Assembly: GCA_014695325.1 (NCBI GenBank)
Contig: JACJNZ010000087.1
Span: 1 to 40,955, forward strand
Length of the DNA: 40,955 bases
Direction: 5' to 3'
DNA from: Cyanobacteria bacterium FACHB-502
GTDB lineage: Bacteria; Cyanobacteriota; Cyanobacteriia; Elainellales; Elainellaceae
Below, in pieces: positions 17,409 through 27,500 of the stretch. Position numbers and translations under genes: made by a program. Numbering within the stretch: position 1 is the stretch's first letter; each line of letters begins with the position of its first letter. The notes beneath the pieces are model-generated. The model searched no databases. It saw nothing but the letters and a program-made list of their open reading frames with translations, and had not been told where the DNA came from.

Positions 17409-17696
17409 GCAAATGACCGCTTTGGATAGGATTTTGAAAAAAGAAAGATACTGCGTTCTGTGTATCACGCAGCTTACTTCAACAAACAGTATCTAAGGGC
17501 AGAGATCGGATGTCTAACTTGCTATAGGCGATCAGCTCAATCAAACGAAAGAGGGGCAGGAATGTTGATGCTTCCTACACTTGAATCACAACAGAATCGC
17601 GGATTAATCAGTAGAAAAAGCTTTTCCAAATTCAGCAACAGGGGTGCGTTCTTCGCTTGAGAACGCCTGCAATTTTATTTATTCATGGGAGGAAGC

Positions 17697-18881
17697 ATGA
17701 AACGTCGAAACAAATGGTTTCGTCAAGGCACAGTCTTTACGGCGGTTGCGGCAAGTGTGCTTGGCGGGTTGGGCATGACCCGGCAGGCATCAGCAGATCG
17801 CGCTTCTGTGCCTGCCGAGCTAGAAGACCAGTATGCGGAACAAGTCGTTGCCGCAGAAACAAAAGCAAACGGCGGACAGTTCGCGGCTGCCCTGCAAATT
17901 AGCGAAGGCATTCCGGTCAACAGCAAGCATTACAACACAGTTTTGCAGAAGCAGGAAATGTGGGCAAAACTGCTGCTTCTGCAAGCTCGTGATGCCAGCC
18001 AGCGAGGAGAAATTCAAAAGGCAACTGCCCTAGTACGCCCTCTGGTTAACCGCCCCAATCTCGCTCCCGAAGTTCAGCGGCTATCAACTCAGTGGCAGCA
18101 GCAAGCGGACTTGATGGCTCAGGTCGAACAGGCGCAAGCCCAGGAAGACTGGCAGGGAGTGCTGCAATCGATTGAAACTATTCGCGCTACCGACACAACC
18201 TTTGCCAATACGCCGAAGTTACAGGCAATCAGCCAGGAGGCAACGATGAAAGCGTATGCTTTGCCTGAAGGGGCAACCGCAGAGGCTTTCCCCGAAAAAG
18301 CGATTGCAACACCCGTCAGCCATACCGAGGTAATTGGACGAGACTTAACGCCTAGTCCAGTTATGCTTCAGGTTGGTTCAACCGCCATTGACATTTCCAC
18401 CATTACAAAGGCAACTCGCTCTGACAAGCCCACCGCAATTGTGACTCCTCAGCCCGTCCCCATGCGGGTTGCAGCAGTATCTAACCGTGCGGAACTGAAC
18501 CTAGCCCTTTCTAAGTCCCCCAAACAGGTTGCACTGGTCAATCACTCAACCATATTAGAAGAAGCACCAACGCTAGAAATGGAGCCTGCATCCATTTCCC
18601 CGATCGCAGATGCCCTTGCGCCTGTTCCTGTTGAACCTGTAACAATGGAACCCACTTCTGTTGAACCTGCACCAATTGAAGCCGTTGTGCTTACCGCCTC
18701 TACAGAACCTTCAATTGCAGTTGAGGTTGCACTTCCCGAAAAATTGACAGAATCCCTGCCAACTCTGTCTCTGGAGCCTTCAACAGAAGTCACTGCAGTT
18801 GCTACAGAGGCAGCCCTCTCGCTGGATACAGTGCAAAAAGACTTTCAGCAAAAATCAGGCAACTTTTCAGTTCAGCAGTAG
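17697..18881 (+). CDS. Exported helical-repeat protein with Pro/Glu/Val-rich tail
   Basis: 394 residues from the ATG at 17697, chosen over the ATG at 17685 because GGGAGG precedes it. A signal peptide is visible (MKRRNKWFRQ, then VFTAVAASVLGGLGM and an ASAD site). Residues about 30-190 are helical and TPR-like (ALQISEGIPVNSKHYNTVLQ, then a Trp). A long Pro/Val/Glu-rich, probably unstructured tail follows, with repeats of EPV/EPT/EPA type at about 300-330. No catalytic motif is seen. It shares the helical motif A-L-x-I-x-E-x-I-P with the anchored protein at 7723-8349. It is divergent from the secretion operon, with 288 bp between them. Function unknown. Confidence 0.75.
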   Translation: MKRRNKWFRQGTVFTAVAASVLGGLGMTRQASADRASVPAELEDQYAEQVVAAETKANGGQFAAALQISEGIPVNSKHYNTVLQKQEMWAKLLLLQARDASQRGEIQKATALVRPLVNRPNLAPEVQRLSTQWQQQADLMAQVEQAQAQEDWQGVLQSIETIRATDTTFANTPKLQAISQEATMKAYALPEGATAEAFPEKAIATPVSHTEVIGRDLTPSPVMLQVGSTAIDISTITKATRSDKPTAIVTPQPVPMRVAAVSNRAELNLALSKSPKQVALVNHSTILEEAPTLEMEPASISPIADALAPVPVEPVTMEPTSVEPAPIEAVVLTASTEPSIAVEVALPEKLTESLPTLSLEPSTEVTAVATEAALSLDTVQKDFQQKSGNFSVQQ

Positions 18882-18900
18882 CACAGGAGTCGATCGCGCA

Positions 18901-18928
18901 AAGAAGGGGAAAATTTCCCCTTCTTTTT
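18901..18928 (+). terminator. Intrinsic terminator
   Basis: AAGAAGGGG (18901-18909) and CCCCTTCTT (18917-18925) form a 9-bp stem with a 7-base loop, followed by TTTTT. It lies 20 bases after the stop of the helical-repeat gene and should end its transcript. Confidence 0.9.
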
Positions 18929-19220
18929 GACTACAGACAAGCTCCTAGTCCAATTAACTCAAAGAAACACTGGCATTCCTGTTTAATTTGACTAAGATAA
19001 CAATTCTAGTCCACTAAAGTAGCCCACCTTACATTTTTGGATTGGAATGAATGCTTGCTCATGAACAGAGCATCCAAGCAGAGAAGTATCTATCAAAAGA
19101 CAGATAAGCAAGGTTAATTGAGCCGTTTAGAGTGTATGAAAACAGCCGATAGAAGCGGCAAAGCCTGTGCAAGCTCAACAGGCATACTGCTGTCTTTCAG
19201 CTTAAATTAATGCGAAATCG
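18929..19220 (+). promoter_or_regulatory. Regulatory region upstream of the PAS gene
   Basis: There is no gene here. Three copies of a TTAATTGGACTA-like motif occur: inverted at 18945-18958 (CTAGTCCAATTAAC), direct at 18982-18996 (TTTAATTTGACTAAG) and inverted at 19006-19019 (CTAGTCCACTAAAG). The stretch from 18982 onward resembles the repeats at 2056-2403. A weak inverted repeat (GCCTGT/ACAGGC) lies near 19165-19183. I see no convincing promoter boxes. Confidence 0.45.
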
Positions 19221-20042
19221 ATGTGGGACACAAAACCTCAGCAGTTTGCTGGCTTGGACGATTATTTCCTAATTCGCTTCGTTCGCGCCCATCTCATTGC
19301 TGCTTTCACGACCCTGGATAGTAGTGTCGTAAGCTGCACTGAGAAGTTCCAGACTTTGTTTGGTGGTCAAGGCTGCTTTGACGATTTTGTGCATCCTGAC
19401 GATCTTTACCAGGATGCGGAGCTAAGGCAGCAATTGTTAGCCGGAAGCATCAGTCGATTTCGCGTCGAGAAGCGATTATTCGATCAAAGCGGTCAGGAGC
19501 ATTGGTTTGACATCGAAACTTCGCTTCTCCAAACTGCGACCACTGAGAATGCAGAGCCAATCTTTGCGTTCGTCCTAAACGATATTACAGAGAATCGAAA
19601 AATTTATGATGCGCTGCTTTGGAATGAGAAGCGGTGGCGCGATCTGGTCAATCACAGCTTGCTGCTATTTTTTCAGTGCGACGGTAGGGCAAATCTGCTC
19701 TATTTTACGCCCAGAGTGGCACAACTTCTAGGAATTAAAGCCGATGAGTGGATTGAACGATCCATTACTGATTTGATTCACCCTGAAGACTTAAATGAAT
19801 TTGAACAGTTTTTCAGTTCAAACCTGCATAGTAATTCCTTCAGCCTCATTTGCCGATTTAGAACGCAGGATGCCGAATGGGTGGAGCTGAAGCTGAAAGC
19901 ACAGATTGACAATTCAGAATCAGGCATCATTCTACACGCTCAAGATTTAAGCGCACAGTTTACCCTGGCAGGGCAGCTACAGTTTTATCGTGCTCAATAT
20001 AAGGCTCTCCTGACTAACCTCTCTCAAATGCTTTCCCTCTAG
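19221..20042 (+). CDS. PAS-only protein with two PAS domains
   Basis: A 273-residue protein with two PAS-type modules: residues about 20-130, with FVHPDDLYQDAE and RVEKRLFDQSGQEHWFDIE and ending at ITENRKIYD, and about 135-260, with LIHPEDLNEFEQF. There is no kinase, GGDEF, EAL or DNA-binding domain and no membrane segment. It may be a ligand or redox sensor that works by protein contact. It converges on the gene at 20039, and the two stop codons overlap (the shared CTAG). The PAS sequence style (I-x-x-Y/F-x-x-E-K-R) is the same as in the large PAS protein at 21599. Confidence 0.85.
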   Translation: MWDTKPQQFAGLDDYFLIRFVRAHLIAAFTTLDSSVVSCTEKFQTLFGGQGCFDDFVHPDDLYQDAELRQQLLAGSISRFRVEKRLFDQSGQEHWFDIETSLLQTATTENAEPIFAFVLNDITENRKIYDALLWNEKRWRDLVNHSLLLFFQCDGRANLLYFTPRVAQLLGIKADEWIERSITDLIHPEDLNEFEQFFSSNLHSNSFSLICRFRTQDAEWVELKLKAQIDNSESGIILHAQDLSAQFTLAGQLQFYRAQYKALLTNLSQMLSL

Positions 20043-21313
20043 GGCTTGCGCTTGAACTGAACACCCTTAATGCTATAGAAAAACTTTTCTAAAAAAGTTA
20101 AAGGATCTGAGATTGAGGCACTGAACTCAATCATTAGATTTCGCGCAATTTCTTTATCTCTTTCCGTATATCGAGTGCTATTCGCATTTTGCGAAATTTG
20201 CACACCGAGATCACGACACCAATCTGAAAGAATGTTGAGCGGCATCTCTCCAATTAAAACTTCCCGATCATTTACTCTGACTTCGACAATTATTTTTTTA
20301 CTCGAATGCAGCAGTCTATAATTTAAGTCTCTAAGATTAAATCGCCAGGGAGAATGAGGAAACGCTTTTTGAGAAAGGACAGCAAGTTGCCTCAAGAAGC
20401 TGGTCATCAGACTGATTTTAGCTTGATTAACAATAATAAAAGTCGGAGAATTGGGCTGCATTTTAGGCTGGCAGATGACCCTGAGCGATCGAGGTGGAAC
20501 TGTTTGTGAGAATCCAGAACTCCGCGAGTTGTCTTGTGAAGCAGCCGATGCGGAATCAGAATGAGAAGTAACGCCTGAGAGATGAATGGGTGTTACGACA
20601 TCCCAATAATCCCGATCGAAAACTTCACGCAGAAACATACAGGCTGGAAACTGATATTGCTCTCGCTCTACTATCTGTAAATTATCATCTAAAATCTCAA
20701 CGTGCAGAAAGCAAGGAACTTGCTTGTAAATCTCCGGTTTTATCTTCATCACGTCATAATCTGGAGGTGGAGGAGTTAGCATAATGAGCCGGATAATCTT
20801 ATGCTGATGACTCTCTGAAGATTCCAGACGAAAAATGCTAGTCTCTGGATTGAATTGAATTGTGCCCAACTTACTAGGAACGTAATCCAGAGCATATCCC
20901 GACTCAACAAAGAATAAAACGCCTAAATAAATATCACCATGAATTTTATATTTTGCGCTAATCGAAATGAAGTATTGCTGAGGGTAAGGTAAGTCAAGCT
21001 CGCGAAAACTGTAATCTTTTTTGACTTTAATCCGATGAACTGGAGTTTTGATCTGCGACACGCCCTGCTGCTCAACCTGGGCACGTTCGTTCTCTTCGTT
21101 TTTAATAATTTTTTGCAAGACTTCCAGCTCGTGCGAAGGCAGGCGCGTAATTAAGTGCCGAATCAAAGACACCTTTTGCCTGGGATGAAGTGAGCCAGCC
21201 AAATCCAGCAAATCGCCATCAGTCGATCCACTTCCACTCTCAGTTACCTCAGTTTTTCGATCAAGTTTCGCAGTCTCCTTTTCCAGCCCGAACTGATTTG
21301 GGTCTTTATTCAT
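20039..21313 (-). CDS. Unknown protein between two PAS genes
   Basis: A 424-residue protein I do not recognise. The N-terminal 80 residues are polar and helical (LHPRQKVSLIRHLITRLPSH, then EVLQKIIKNEENERAQ), residues about 95-245 look beta-rich (YPQQYFISISAKYKIHGDIY, then LHVEILDDNLQIVEREQY), and a Ser/Gln-rich linker leads to a C-terminal part. There is no signal peptide or membrane helix. Its ATG is at 21313. Placed convergent to one PAS gene and divergent from the other, it could be a partner in the same signalling unit, but nothing in the sequence proves it. Confidence 0.55.
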   Translation of the reverse strand: MNKDPNQFGLEKETAKLDRKTEVTESGSGSTDGDLLDLAGSLHPRQKVSLIRHLITRLPSHELEVLQKIIKNEENERAQVEQQGVSQIKTPVHRIKVKKDYSFRELDLPYPQQYFISISAKYKIHGDIYLGVLFFVESGYALDYVPSKLGTIQFNPETSIFRLESSESHQHKIIRLIMLTPPPPDYDVMKIKPEIYKQVPCFLHVEILDDNLQIVEREQYQFPACMFLREVFDRDYWDVVTPIHLSGVTSHSDSASAASQDNSRSSGFSQTVPPRSLRVICQPKMQPNSPTFIIVNQAKISLMTSFLRQLAVLSQKAFPHSPWRFNLRDLNYRLLHSSKKIIVEVRVNDREVLIGEMPLNILSDWCRDLGVQISQNANSTRYTERDKEIARNLMIEFSASISDPLTFLEKFFYSIKGVQFKRKP

Positions 21314-21598
21314 TGAGCTAACGCCCCAGCCTATCCGCCAACGTCTTGCTGCAAGCCACTACTTAATAATTTACAGCCATACCAAAATGATAGATTATCC
21401 TAGAGGAGGGCATTTTTCTCTTCACATCGTTATGCCTTTCGGTAGATTTTGCCGACGTTCAAGTAGAAGTCCCTTATTCTCCCTCTATTGCAGTATGGAT
21501 CAAAGCTTATAATCTCAATCATAAAAAACCAGAGCATTGTCAATTATTTCACATTGGCTTCTGGTTTCTCTAAGCATAATTACAGGTTGCTGCTAAAG

Positions 21599-24562
21599 AT
21601 GAGTGGATTTGCTGGTTTGCTTGAATTTCCTGGCGAAGCAGAATTTTTTAGTCAATTTTTAGAGCCGCTCGCCCTGTATGACCGCCAGGGGTCTTGTCTG
21701 TATAAAAGCAAACAGTTTTTAAGCACACTTCGAGAAACAGGTACGTCTGAAAGCTATTTCTCAGGGATGGCTGACCCCGGATCGCACTTGTACCACTACT
21801 GGCAGGAAACAATCGAGAAAGACTTTTGCGAATTTATCGAACCGCAGCTATTTTGCTCCTTACATGCCATTGCTGGGACTGAGGCTATGGTGCTGAAAAT
21901 CCAGAAGTGTCCGTTGCGGCTCATTGTCAACAGCATTAACTATGCGGCAGCAGTAGTCAATCAGAAGTTAGAGATTATTTGCTGCAATCAGCAGTTTATC
22001 GACTTATTGGAAATTCATCCGACTTCAGGGTTTCAACTCAATCAACTGGTACACCCTGAAGATCAAAATGTGGATCGATCGCTCTGGAGTGACCTGATCG
22101 CAGGCAGAATTTCCGAATACAACATTGAAAAGCGTTTTTTACCTGGAAATCAGAGAATCGTCTGGACAAACATTCATATTCAGAACATTCCTCCCGAACA
22201 AGTGCCAGGGACGGATTTGTTTTACACAGTAATCCTCGAAGACATTTCAGAGGTGAAAGCAACCTATGAAGCCCTGATACTGGATCATCAGCGATGGAAT
22301 ATTTTTCTATCGAATCGACTGAATTTGTTTTTCCAGACTAACCTGAGCGGCAAAATTTACTCGGCAAGTAATGCCGTTGTAACGACGCTGGGATATCCGC
22401 AGGAAGTTCTCAAGGGAATGCAGATTGTCGATCTGGTACACCCCAGAGATCGGGCTAATTTTTTCAGATTTCTGAAGCTCTGGAGCCAGCCTGATCACCC
22501 TGCAATGATGGTTGAATGCTGTTTTCAGAAATATCGTTCCCAGGAGGAAGTGTATCTCTATATTCATGGACAGCAGCTTGCCGGAACATCTGCCAGTTCA
22601 GGCATTCTTTTTTATGCCGTCGATATCACGGAAAGGAAGCAGTTAGAGCAGGAGATTCAAGCGAAAGAGGAACGGTATCGCTCCCTGGTTTCCAACCTTC
22701 CCGGAGCCGTGTACCGCGCATCGACTGATTTATCGAACGACTACTATGCTTTCGAGGTCATCAGTCCCGAAATTGAGCGGATTACAGGTTATTCTGCCCA
22801 TGAATTTCTGAGAAATCCAAACCTTTATCAGAGTTTGATTCTGGAAGACGACCAGCGGATGATTAAACAGGCGATCGCTAGAGCCGTCGTGTTGCAGGAA
22901 CCTTTCACAATCGAGTATCAGATCCGGGATGCGGCAGGTGAACTGCGATGGGTGCAGGACCGCGCTCGCTGTGTTATGAGTGAATCCGGCAGACTGCAAT
23001 GGATTGATGGGGTGCTGTTTGATGTGACCCAGCAGAAGCAGTCCGAAGAACTGCTGCGGGCTGTTTTTGAACAGGCAGCAGTCGGCATTAATCTAATGGA
23101 TCGAGAGGGCAATCTGATTCGGGTTAATCAGAAGCAGTGCGAGATGCTGGGCTACTCCGAGTTGGAAATGATTGGGCTTGCGGCAATGAATTTGACATTG
23201 CCGGAAGAACAGGCACAAAAACAGAAGCTTCTGCAAGATCTGCTCGACGGCAGAATTAAAAGCTATTCAATGGACAAGCTTGATGTCAAGAAGAATGGCG
23301 AGCTGTTGTGGGTAACGATAACAATGTCTGCAATCCGAGAACGTGACCATCTGAAATACGTGGTCACGCTCGTTCAGGATATTACTGAGCGAAAACGGGC
23401 AGAGGCAGAAAAAGCGATCGTTCGAGCGGCACTTGAATCTAGCGAAGCGCAGCTCAGGCTCATGTTTGAGAGTGCACCGATTGGCGTTTCAATTACCGAT
23501 CAAAACGGACGGATTGTAAAAACAAATGCCGCAATGCAGGAGTTTTTGGGATATTCACAGGCAGAACTGCGGCAGGTAAGTTTTGATCACTATACTCATC
23601 CCGAAGATCTTGAAATCGATCTTCAGCAGTTTCAGGCATTGATATCTGGAACCATCTCGCATTATCAGCTTGAAAAGCGGTATATCCGCAAAGATGGCAC
23701 AATTGTCTGGGGCAATTTACGAATTGCTTCCGAAATCGACCGACACGGTGAACCGTTAACATTCGCTTTTCTAGAGGACATCACCGAGCGCAAGCAGCAG
23801 GAACAGCGATTGCGCGACCAGGAAGCCGAGCTTCGCGCCATTTTTGAAGCTTCGCCGTCTGGAATTGGTGCAATCGACCGTGCAGGAAATTTCTTGCGGA
23901 TCAATAAAGCTTATCAAAAAGTAATGGGCTATGAATTCAGCCAGCTTTCTGGTATGACGTTTCGGGACTTGACTTATCCAGATGACCTGAATCGGGATTT
24001 AGAACTATACGAGAAGGTTTTGACGGGTGAGATTGACACCTACCAAATTGAAAAGCGATACATTCGTCCAGATGGATCTGTCTTTTGGGCAAGCTTAACC
24101 GTTGTTGCAGTCAGGCAATCTGATGGACAGCTTCAGTTTTCGTTCGGCTTAACTGAAGATATTACTGAGCGAAAACGGGCAGAACAAGCGGCTGATCATT
24201 TTCTGCAACTGCTGAGAAGCAGCCTGGATCTTTCAACAGATGGAATTCTACTGCTGGATTTACAGTGGCATTTAATTCACTACAATCAGCAGTTTATGAA
24301 ACTGTGGGAAATTTCAGAAGAAACATTAGAGATGCAGGATGACTGGAAACTGGTCAACGCGATGAAACAAAAGGTTGTTGAGCCGGAGCAGTTTGTGGCT
24401 CAAATTCAAGAGGAGTATCGCTGTTCTCAGATTGAAGACATTCGGGAATGGCAACTGCTCAACGGCAAAACTTACCTGCGGATTTCTCGTCCACAGGTCA
24501 TTGACGGTCGAATCGTGGGGCGGGTTGTTTCTTATCGGGAAATTAAAACATCAACCCTATAG
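21599..24562 (+). CDS. Large multi-PAS protein without an output domain
   Basis: 987 residues from the ATG at 21599. A TTG at 21488 would add 37 residues with no support. After an N-terminal region of about 100 residues there are seven PAS modules, spaced about 125-130 residues, with the linkers DITERKQLEQ, DVTQQKQSEE, DITERKRAEAE, DITERKQQEQ and DITERKRAEQ. The HPEDxxxD and EKRYIRKDG / EKRYIRPDG motifs recur in the later modules. No histidine kinase, GGDEF or EAL domain follows, and the frame ends at a stop soon after the last PAS. It is probably cytosolic. Modules 5 and 6 look recently duplicated. Lack of an output domain suggests it works as a scaffold or that a separate kinase serves it. 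Confidence 0.85.
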   Translation: MSGFAGLLEFPGEAEFFSQFLEPLALYDRQGSCLYKSKQFLSTLRETGTSESYFSGMADPGSHLYHYWQETIEKDFCEFIEPQLFCSLHAIAGTEAMVLKIQKCPLRLIVNSINYAAAVVNQKLEIICCNQQFIDLLEIHPTSGFQLNQLVHPEDQNVDRSLWSDLIAGRISEYNIEKRFLPGNQRIVWTNIHIQNIPPEQVPGTDLFYTVILEDISEVKATYEALILDHQRWNIFLSNRLNLFFQTNLSGKIYSASNAVVTTLGYPQEVLKGMQIVDLVHPRDRANFFRFLKLWSQPDHPAMMVECCFQKYRSQEEVYLYIHGQQLAGTSASSGILFYAVDITERKQLEQEIQAKEERYRSLVSNLPGAVYRASTDLSNDYYAFEVISPEIERITGYSAHEFLRNPNLYQSLILEDDQRMIKQAIARAVVLQEPFTIEYQIRDAAGELRWVQDRARCVMSESGRLQWIDGVLFDVTQQKQSEELLRAVFEQAAVGINLMDREGNLIRVNQKQCEMLGYSELEMIGLAAMNLTLPEEQAQKQKLLQDLLDGRIKSYSMDKLDVKKNGELLWVTITMSAIRERDHLKYVVTLVQDITERKRAEAEKAIVRAALESSEAQLRLMFESAPIGVSITDQNGRIVKTNAAMQEFLGYSQAELRQVSFDHYTHPEDLEIDLQQFQALISGTISHYQLEKRYIRKDGTIVWGNLRIASEIDRHGEPLTFAFLEDITERKQQEQRLRDQEAELRAIFEASPSGIGAIDRAGNFLRINKAYQKVMGYEFSQLSGMTFRDLTYPDDLNRDLELYEKVLTGEIDTYQIEKRYIRPDGSVFWASLTVVAVRQSDGQLQFSFGLTEDITERKRAEQAADHFLQLLRSSLDLSTDGILLLDLQWHLIHYNQQFMKLWEISEETLEMQDDWKLVNAMKQKVVEPEQFVAQIQEEYRCSQIEDIREWQLLNGKTYLRISRPQVIDGRIVGRVVSYREIKTSTL
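23378..24183 (+). repeat. Exact 26-bp repeat pair inside the multi-PAS gene
   Basis: The same 26 bases, including GATATTACTGAGCGAAAACG, occur at 23378-23403 and 24158-24183, exactly 780 bp (260 codons) apart. This spans two PAS-module lengths and encodes the DITERKRAE linker. Identity at the DNA level, including synonymous positions, points to recent duplication or gene conversion. Confidence 0.85.
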
Positions 24563-24589
24563 GAAGATAAATCGCAATAAATCCGAGGA

Positions 24590-27500
24590 CTACCCGATGC
24601 TTATTGCCTCGATGATTGCTCGGACTACCTCTTGTTCCTCTTCGGTTGTAGCACCAGCCCACATTTTTTGCAGGTCTGCGATCGATTCTTGGGGAATTGA
24701 TCCGTCTATTAGGGGCTGTAAAAAGGGTTCAGCCATTTCTGCTTCTGGATCCCCCATCTGTTTTTGAGAATCTACAGCAGGGGGTGATCCGCTAGATTGA
24801 ACGGCTTTTCGGCGGTGTTCACGGCGATCTAAAATGCTTTTCAGGAGATGCCAGTGAGAGCTGTTCAGACGATAAACGCGCAGCTTTTCGCCTTCATATC
24901 CCTCCACTGATCTAGACCAGCAAAACTCAACCTTGATTCCCAGTTGTGAGAGAAGCTGGTGAATAATTTGCACCTCGCTCATCTGGTTTGAGACCGTGAA
25001 ATGCAGGTGTGCTTTAACAGCCGGAGCAAACTGCAAAGCCCTTTCTGCGTAGGGTAGAAGGTCATATTTTGTCCATTCCTTGTTCGGGTTCAGAAAATCG
25101 TCCAGCCCCAGTTTTTTGCGAATGGCTTGCCGCACTGCGCTGTTAGCAATGTCCCATGGGCAAAGTCCCTGGTTCCAGGCTGCCTGTTTCTCCAGTGCCT
25201 TGACGGTGCGATCGGTCGCTGCCTCCAGCGAAAACTGCGCCTCTAAATTGGCAATCTCCCCGCGCAATCGACCCTGCTTGTCCAGCAGCACAAAGTCTGT
25301 GGTCAAAGTTTGGGGATCGATCACGTAGAAGTCACAGAGATTGAACCGCTCAATCGCCAGCTTGTCTTCTGGAGTTACGCTGTCCTTGCTCTCCAGGTCT
25401 AGCTTCTCGGATAGGGTGAGGACACGGGCAGCGACGATCGCCTCAGCATCCATTTCCTTCAGTTCCGATCGGGTTTCTGCCAGCATCGAGCACATGGATT
25501 CATCGCGTTCCCATCGGACAACTGTGACGCGATTCCCCTCATACCGGAGCCGAACCTGGAGGGCATCAGCCAGATGCAACATCGACCAGTTTTGTTCGGC
25601 AGCAATTTTGCTGTAGAGGTTTACATGAGGGTCAGATTGCCAGTCGTAATGATCCAGTTCTCCGGCGATGTCCTCGCGTAGGCTAGAACGAATCAGCGAT
25701 ACAGTCGCGACCGTCTGCTCCTGCAAGTGCCTCTTTAACTCCATCGCGTTGGTCGAGCGGCTGACTTTGTTAAAGCTGCTCCCGGTCTGCGCACACCAGA
25801 CAATGCGCTCTACAGGCTCTCGGACTCGCGAGAGTGCCTGGGACATATCGGCATCGTTGATGCTGACTCCCGTGAAAATGCCGTAGACCCGCTGAACGAT
25901 GCCCTGACATTCGATCGAAACGCCTGTGCCCATACTGGGGGTAGCGAGGATGACAAGTCGATTGTCCCTCTGGGCAGCTTCGATCAGATGTGGGTCAGGA
26001 CTGCTGATAACGGATCGCTCAAACTCACCGCCCGACGAGTCGCTGTTGATATTCCAGACTGTGATGCCGGGAACCGTTTGCCCAATCAGTCGCTCGATCG
26101 TCCGGGCAAGTGCTTTAGAGTCTAGGCAGACAAACAGGGCACGACCCGGAGGCAGACTGTCAATCTCATCCAATAGTTGTCCTACCACCGCACTCCGGTC
26201 TGAAGATTCGATAAACGTGCAGGGATACCCCTCCCCCTGATAGTCGTTGCGGATGAGAAACACAGTTGCATCTTCGCCCCGCAGTTCCCGAATGTAGTGC
26301 AGCGTGGCATTGTCCAGGTCTGCGTCTGCCACAATCACCCGTCGCGCCATTTGAATCAGCGATCGAAACCGTGCCAAGAGTGCTGGACGCTTCCCGTCTT
26401 TGGCACAGGTGGAACTGGTCAGGAGGTGGCGGACGACCTGCACGACTTCATCCAGCACCAGATCGCAGCCCCGGAACTGCTCTGGGTCAATTGCTAAAAG
26501 CGAATCGACGCAGAACCCAATGCGGAGGGTATAGGCTGAGCCGTTGATAAACTGCCCCTTGGCTTTGTCGCAGTCCCCAATGTAGTCCAGTCCTAATCGC
26601 TTAGACAGGTTGCGCTGAAGGGCAATGCGGTGTCCGGCAGAGAGAACGGCATTCAAATTGAGTACCTGTTGCGCCGTCCACTTGGTCTTTCCAGTTCCCT
26701 TACCGCTGGAGACTGCGATGATACCGTCCTGGGGAATCCGGTCGAGTGTCAGGGTCGAAAGGTCGGCAGTGTTGATTCTGAGATTGACTTTCCAAGTGAG
26801 CCGGTATTCCAGCTTTTGCCAAGTTCGCCAATGTTCGAGCGGCAAAGCCTGATCTAGAGCCACTTCCCACGCACCTGCGCCGGAGGTGACAATCAGATCG
26901 TCTATCCCTTTGCCCTGCTGTCCGTCCCAGGTGGCGATCGTTACTGCACAGCCAGCCTGACGCAGCAGTCCCCCAAAGCGGGAGAGTGCAACATTCACCC
27001 GCAATCGGGTTTTGGCTTCTGCGTCCTGGTCAAACGCCAGCACGATCGGTCGTCCGGGTGTCGCAAATCGCGCCACATCTTCAATCAAGGATCGCTCGCT
27101 GATCGCATTTTTGCAGTAGCCGCCGTTCACGCCATACAGGGCGATCGCCACATATCCCAGACTTAGAAGGGATAAAGCTTTCTTACCGCCCTCGGTGAAG
27201 ATAATTTCGATGTCGGGATGCGCCTCCAGCCATTGCCAAAACGATCCGGTCAGGGGAACATCTACGCCATAGCGATCCGCAATCTTGCGGCGGATAGAGG
27301 CTGGAATATGCGGCAGAAATGCTCTAGAGCCATTGCCCTTGCGCGTTTCGTACTTCACATCCTTGCCGCGCTCGTCTTTGCGGGGCTGACTCAGTTTGGC
27401 TTGCCAGAGGGAACCGTCTTCATTCAGGAGCAGCGCACCGTAGAGGGTTTGCTTTACTTGAAAACCAAAGCGCATGTATCGCCAGTCTAGTGCGTCGTGG

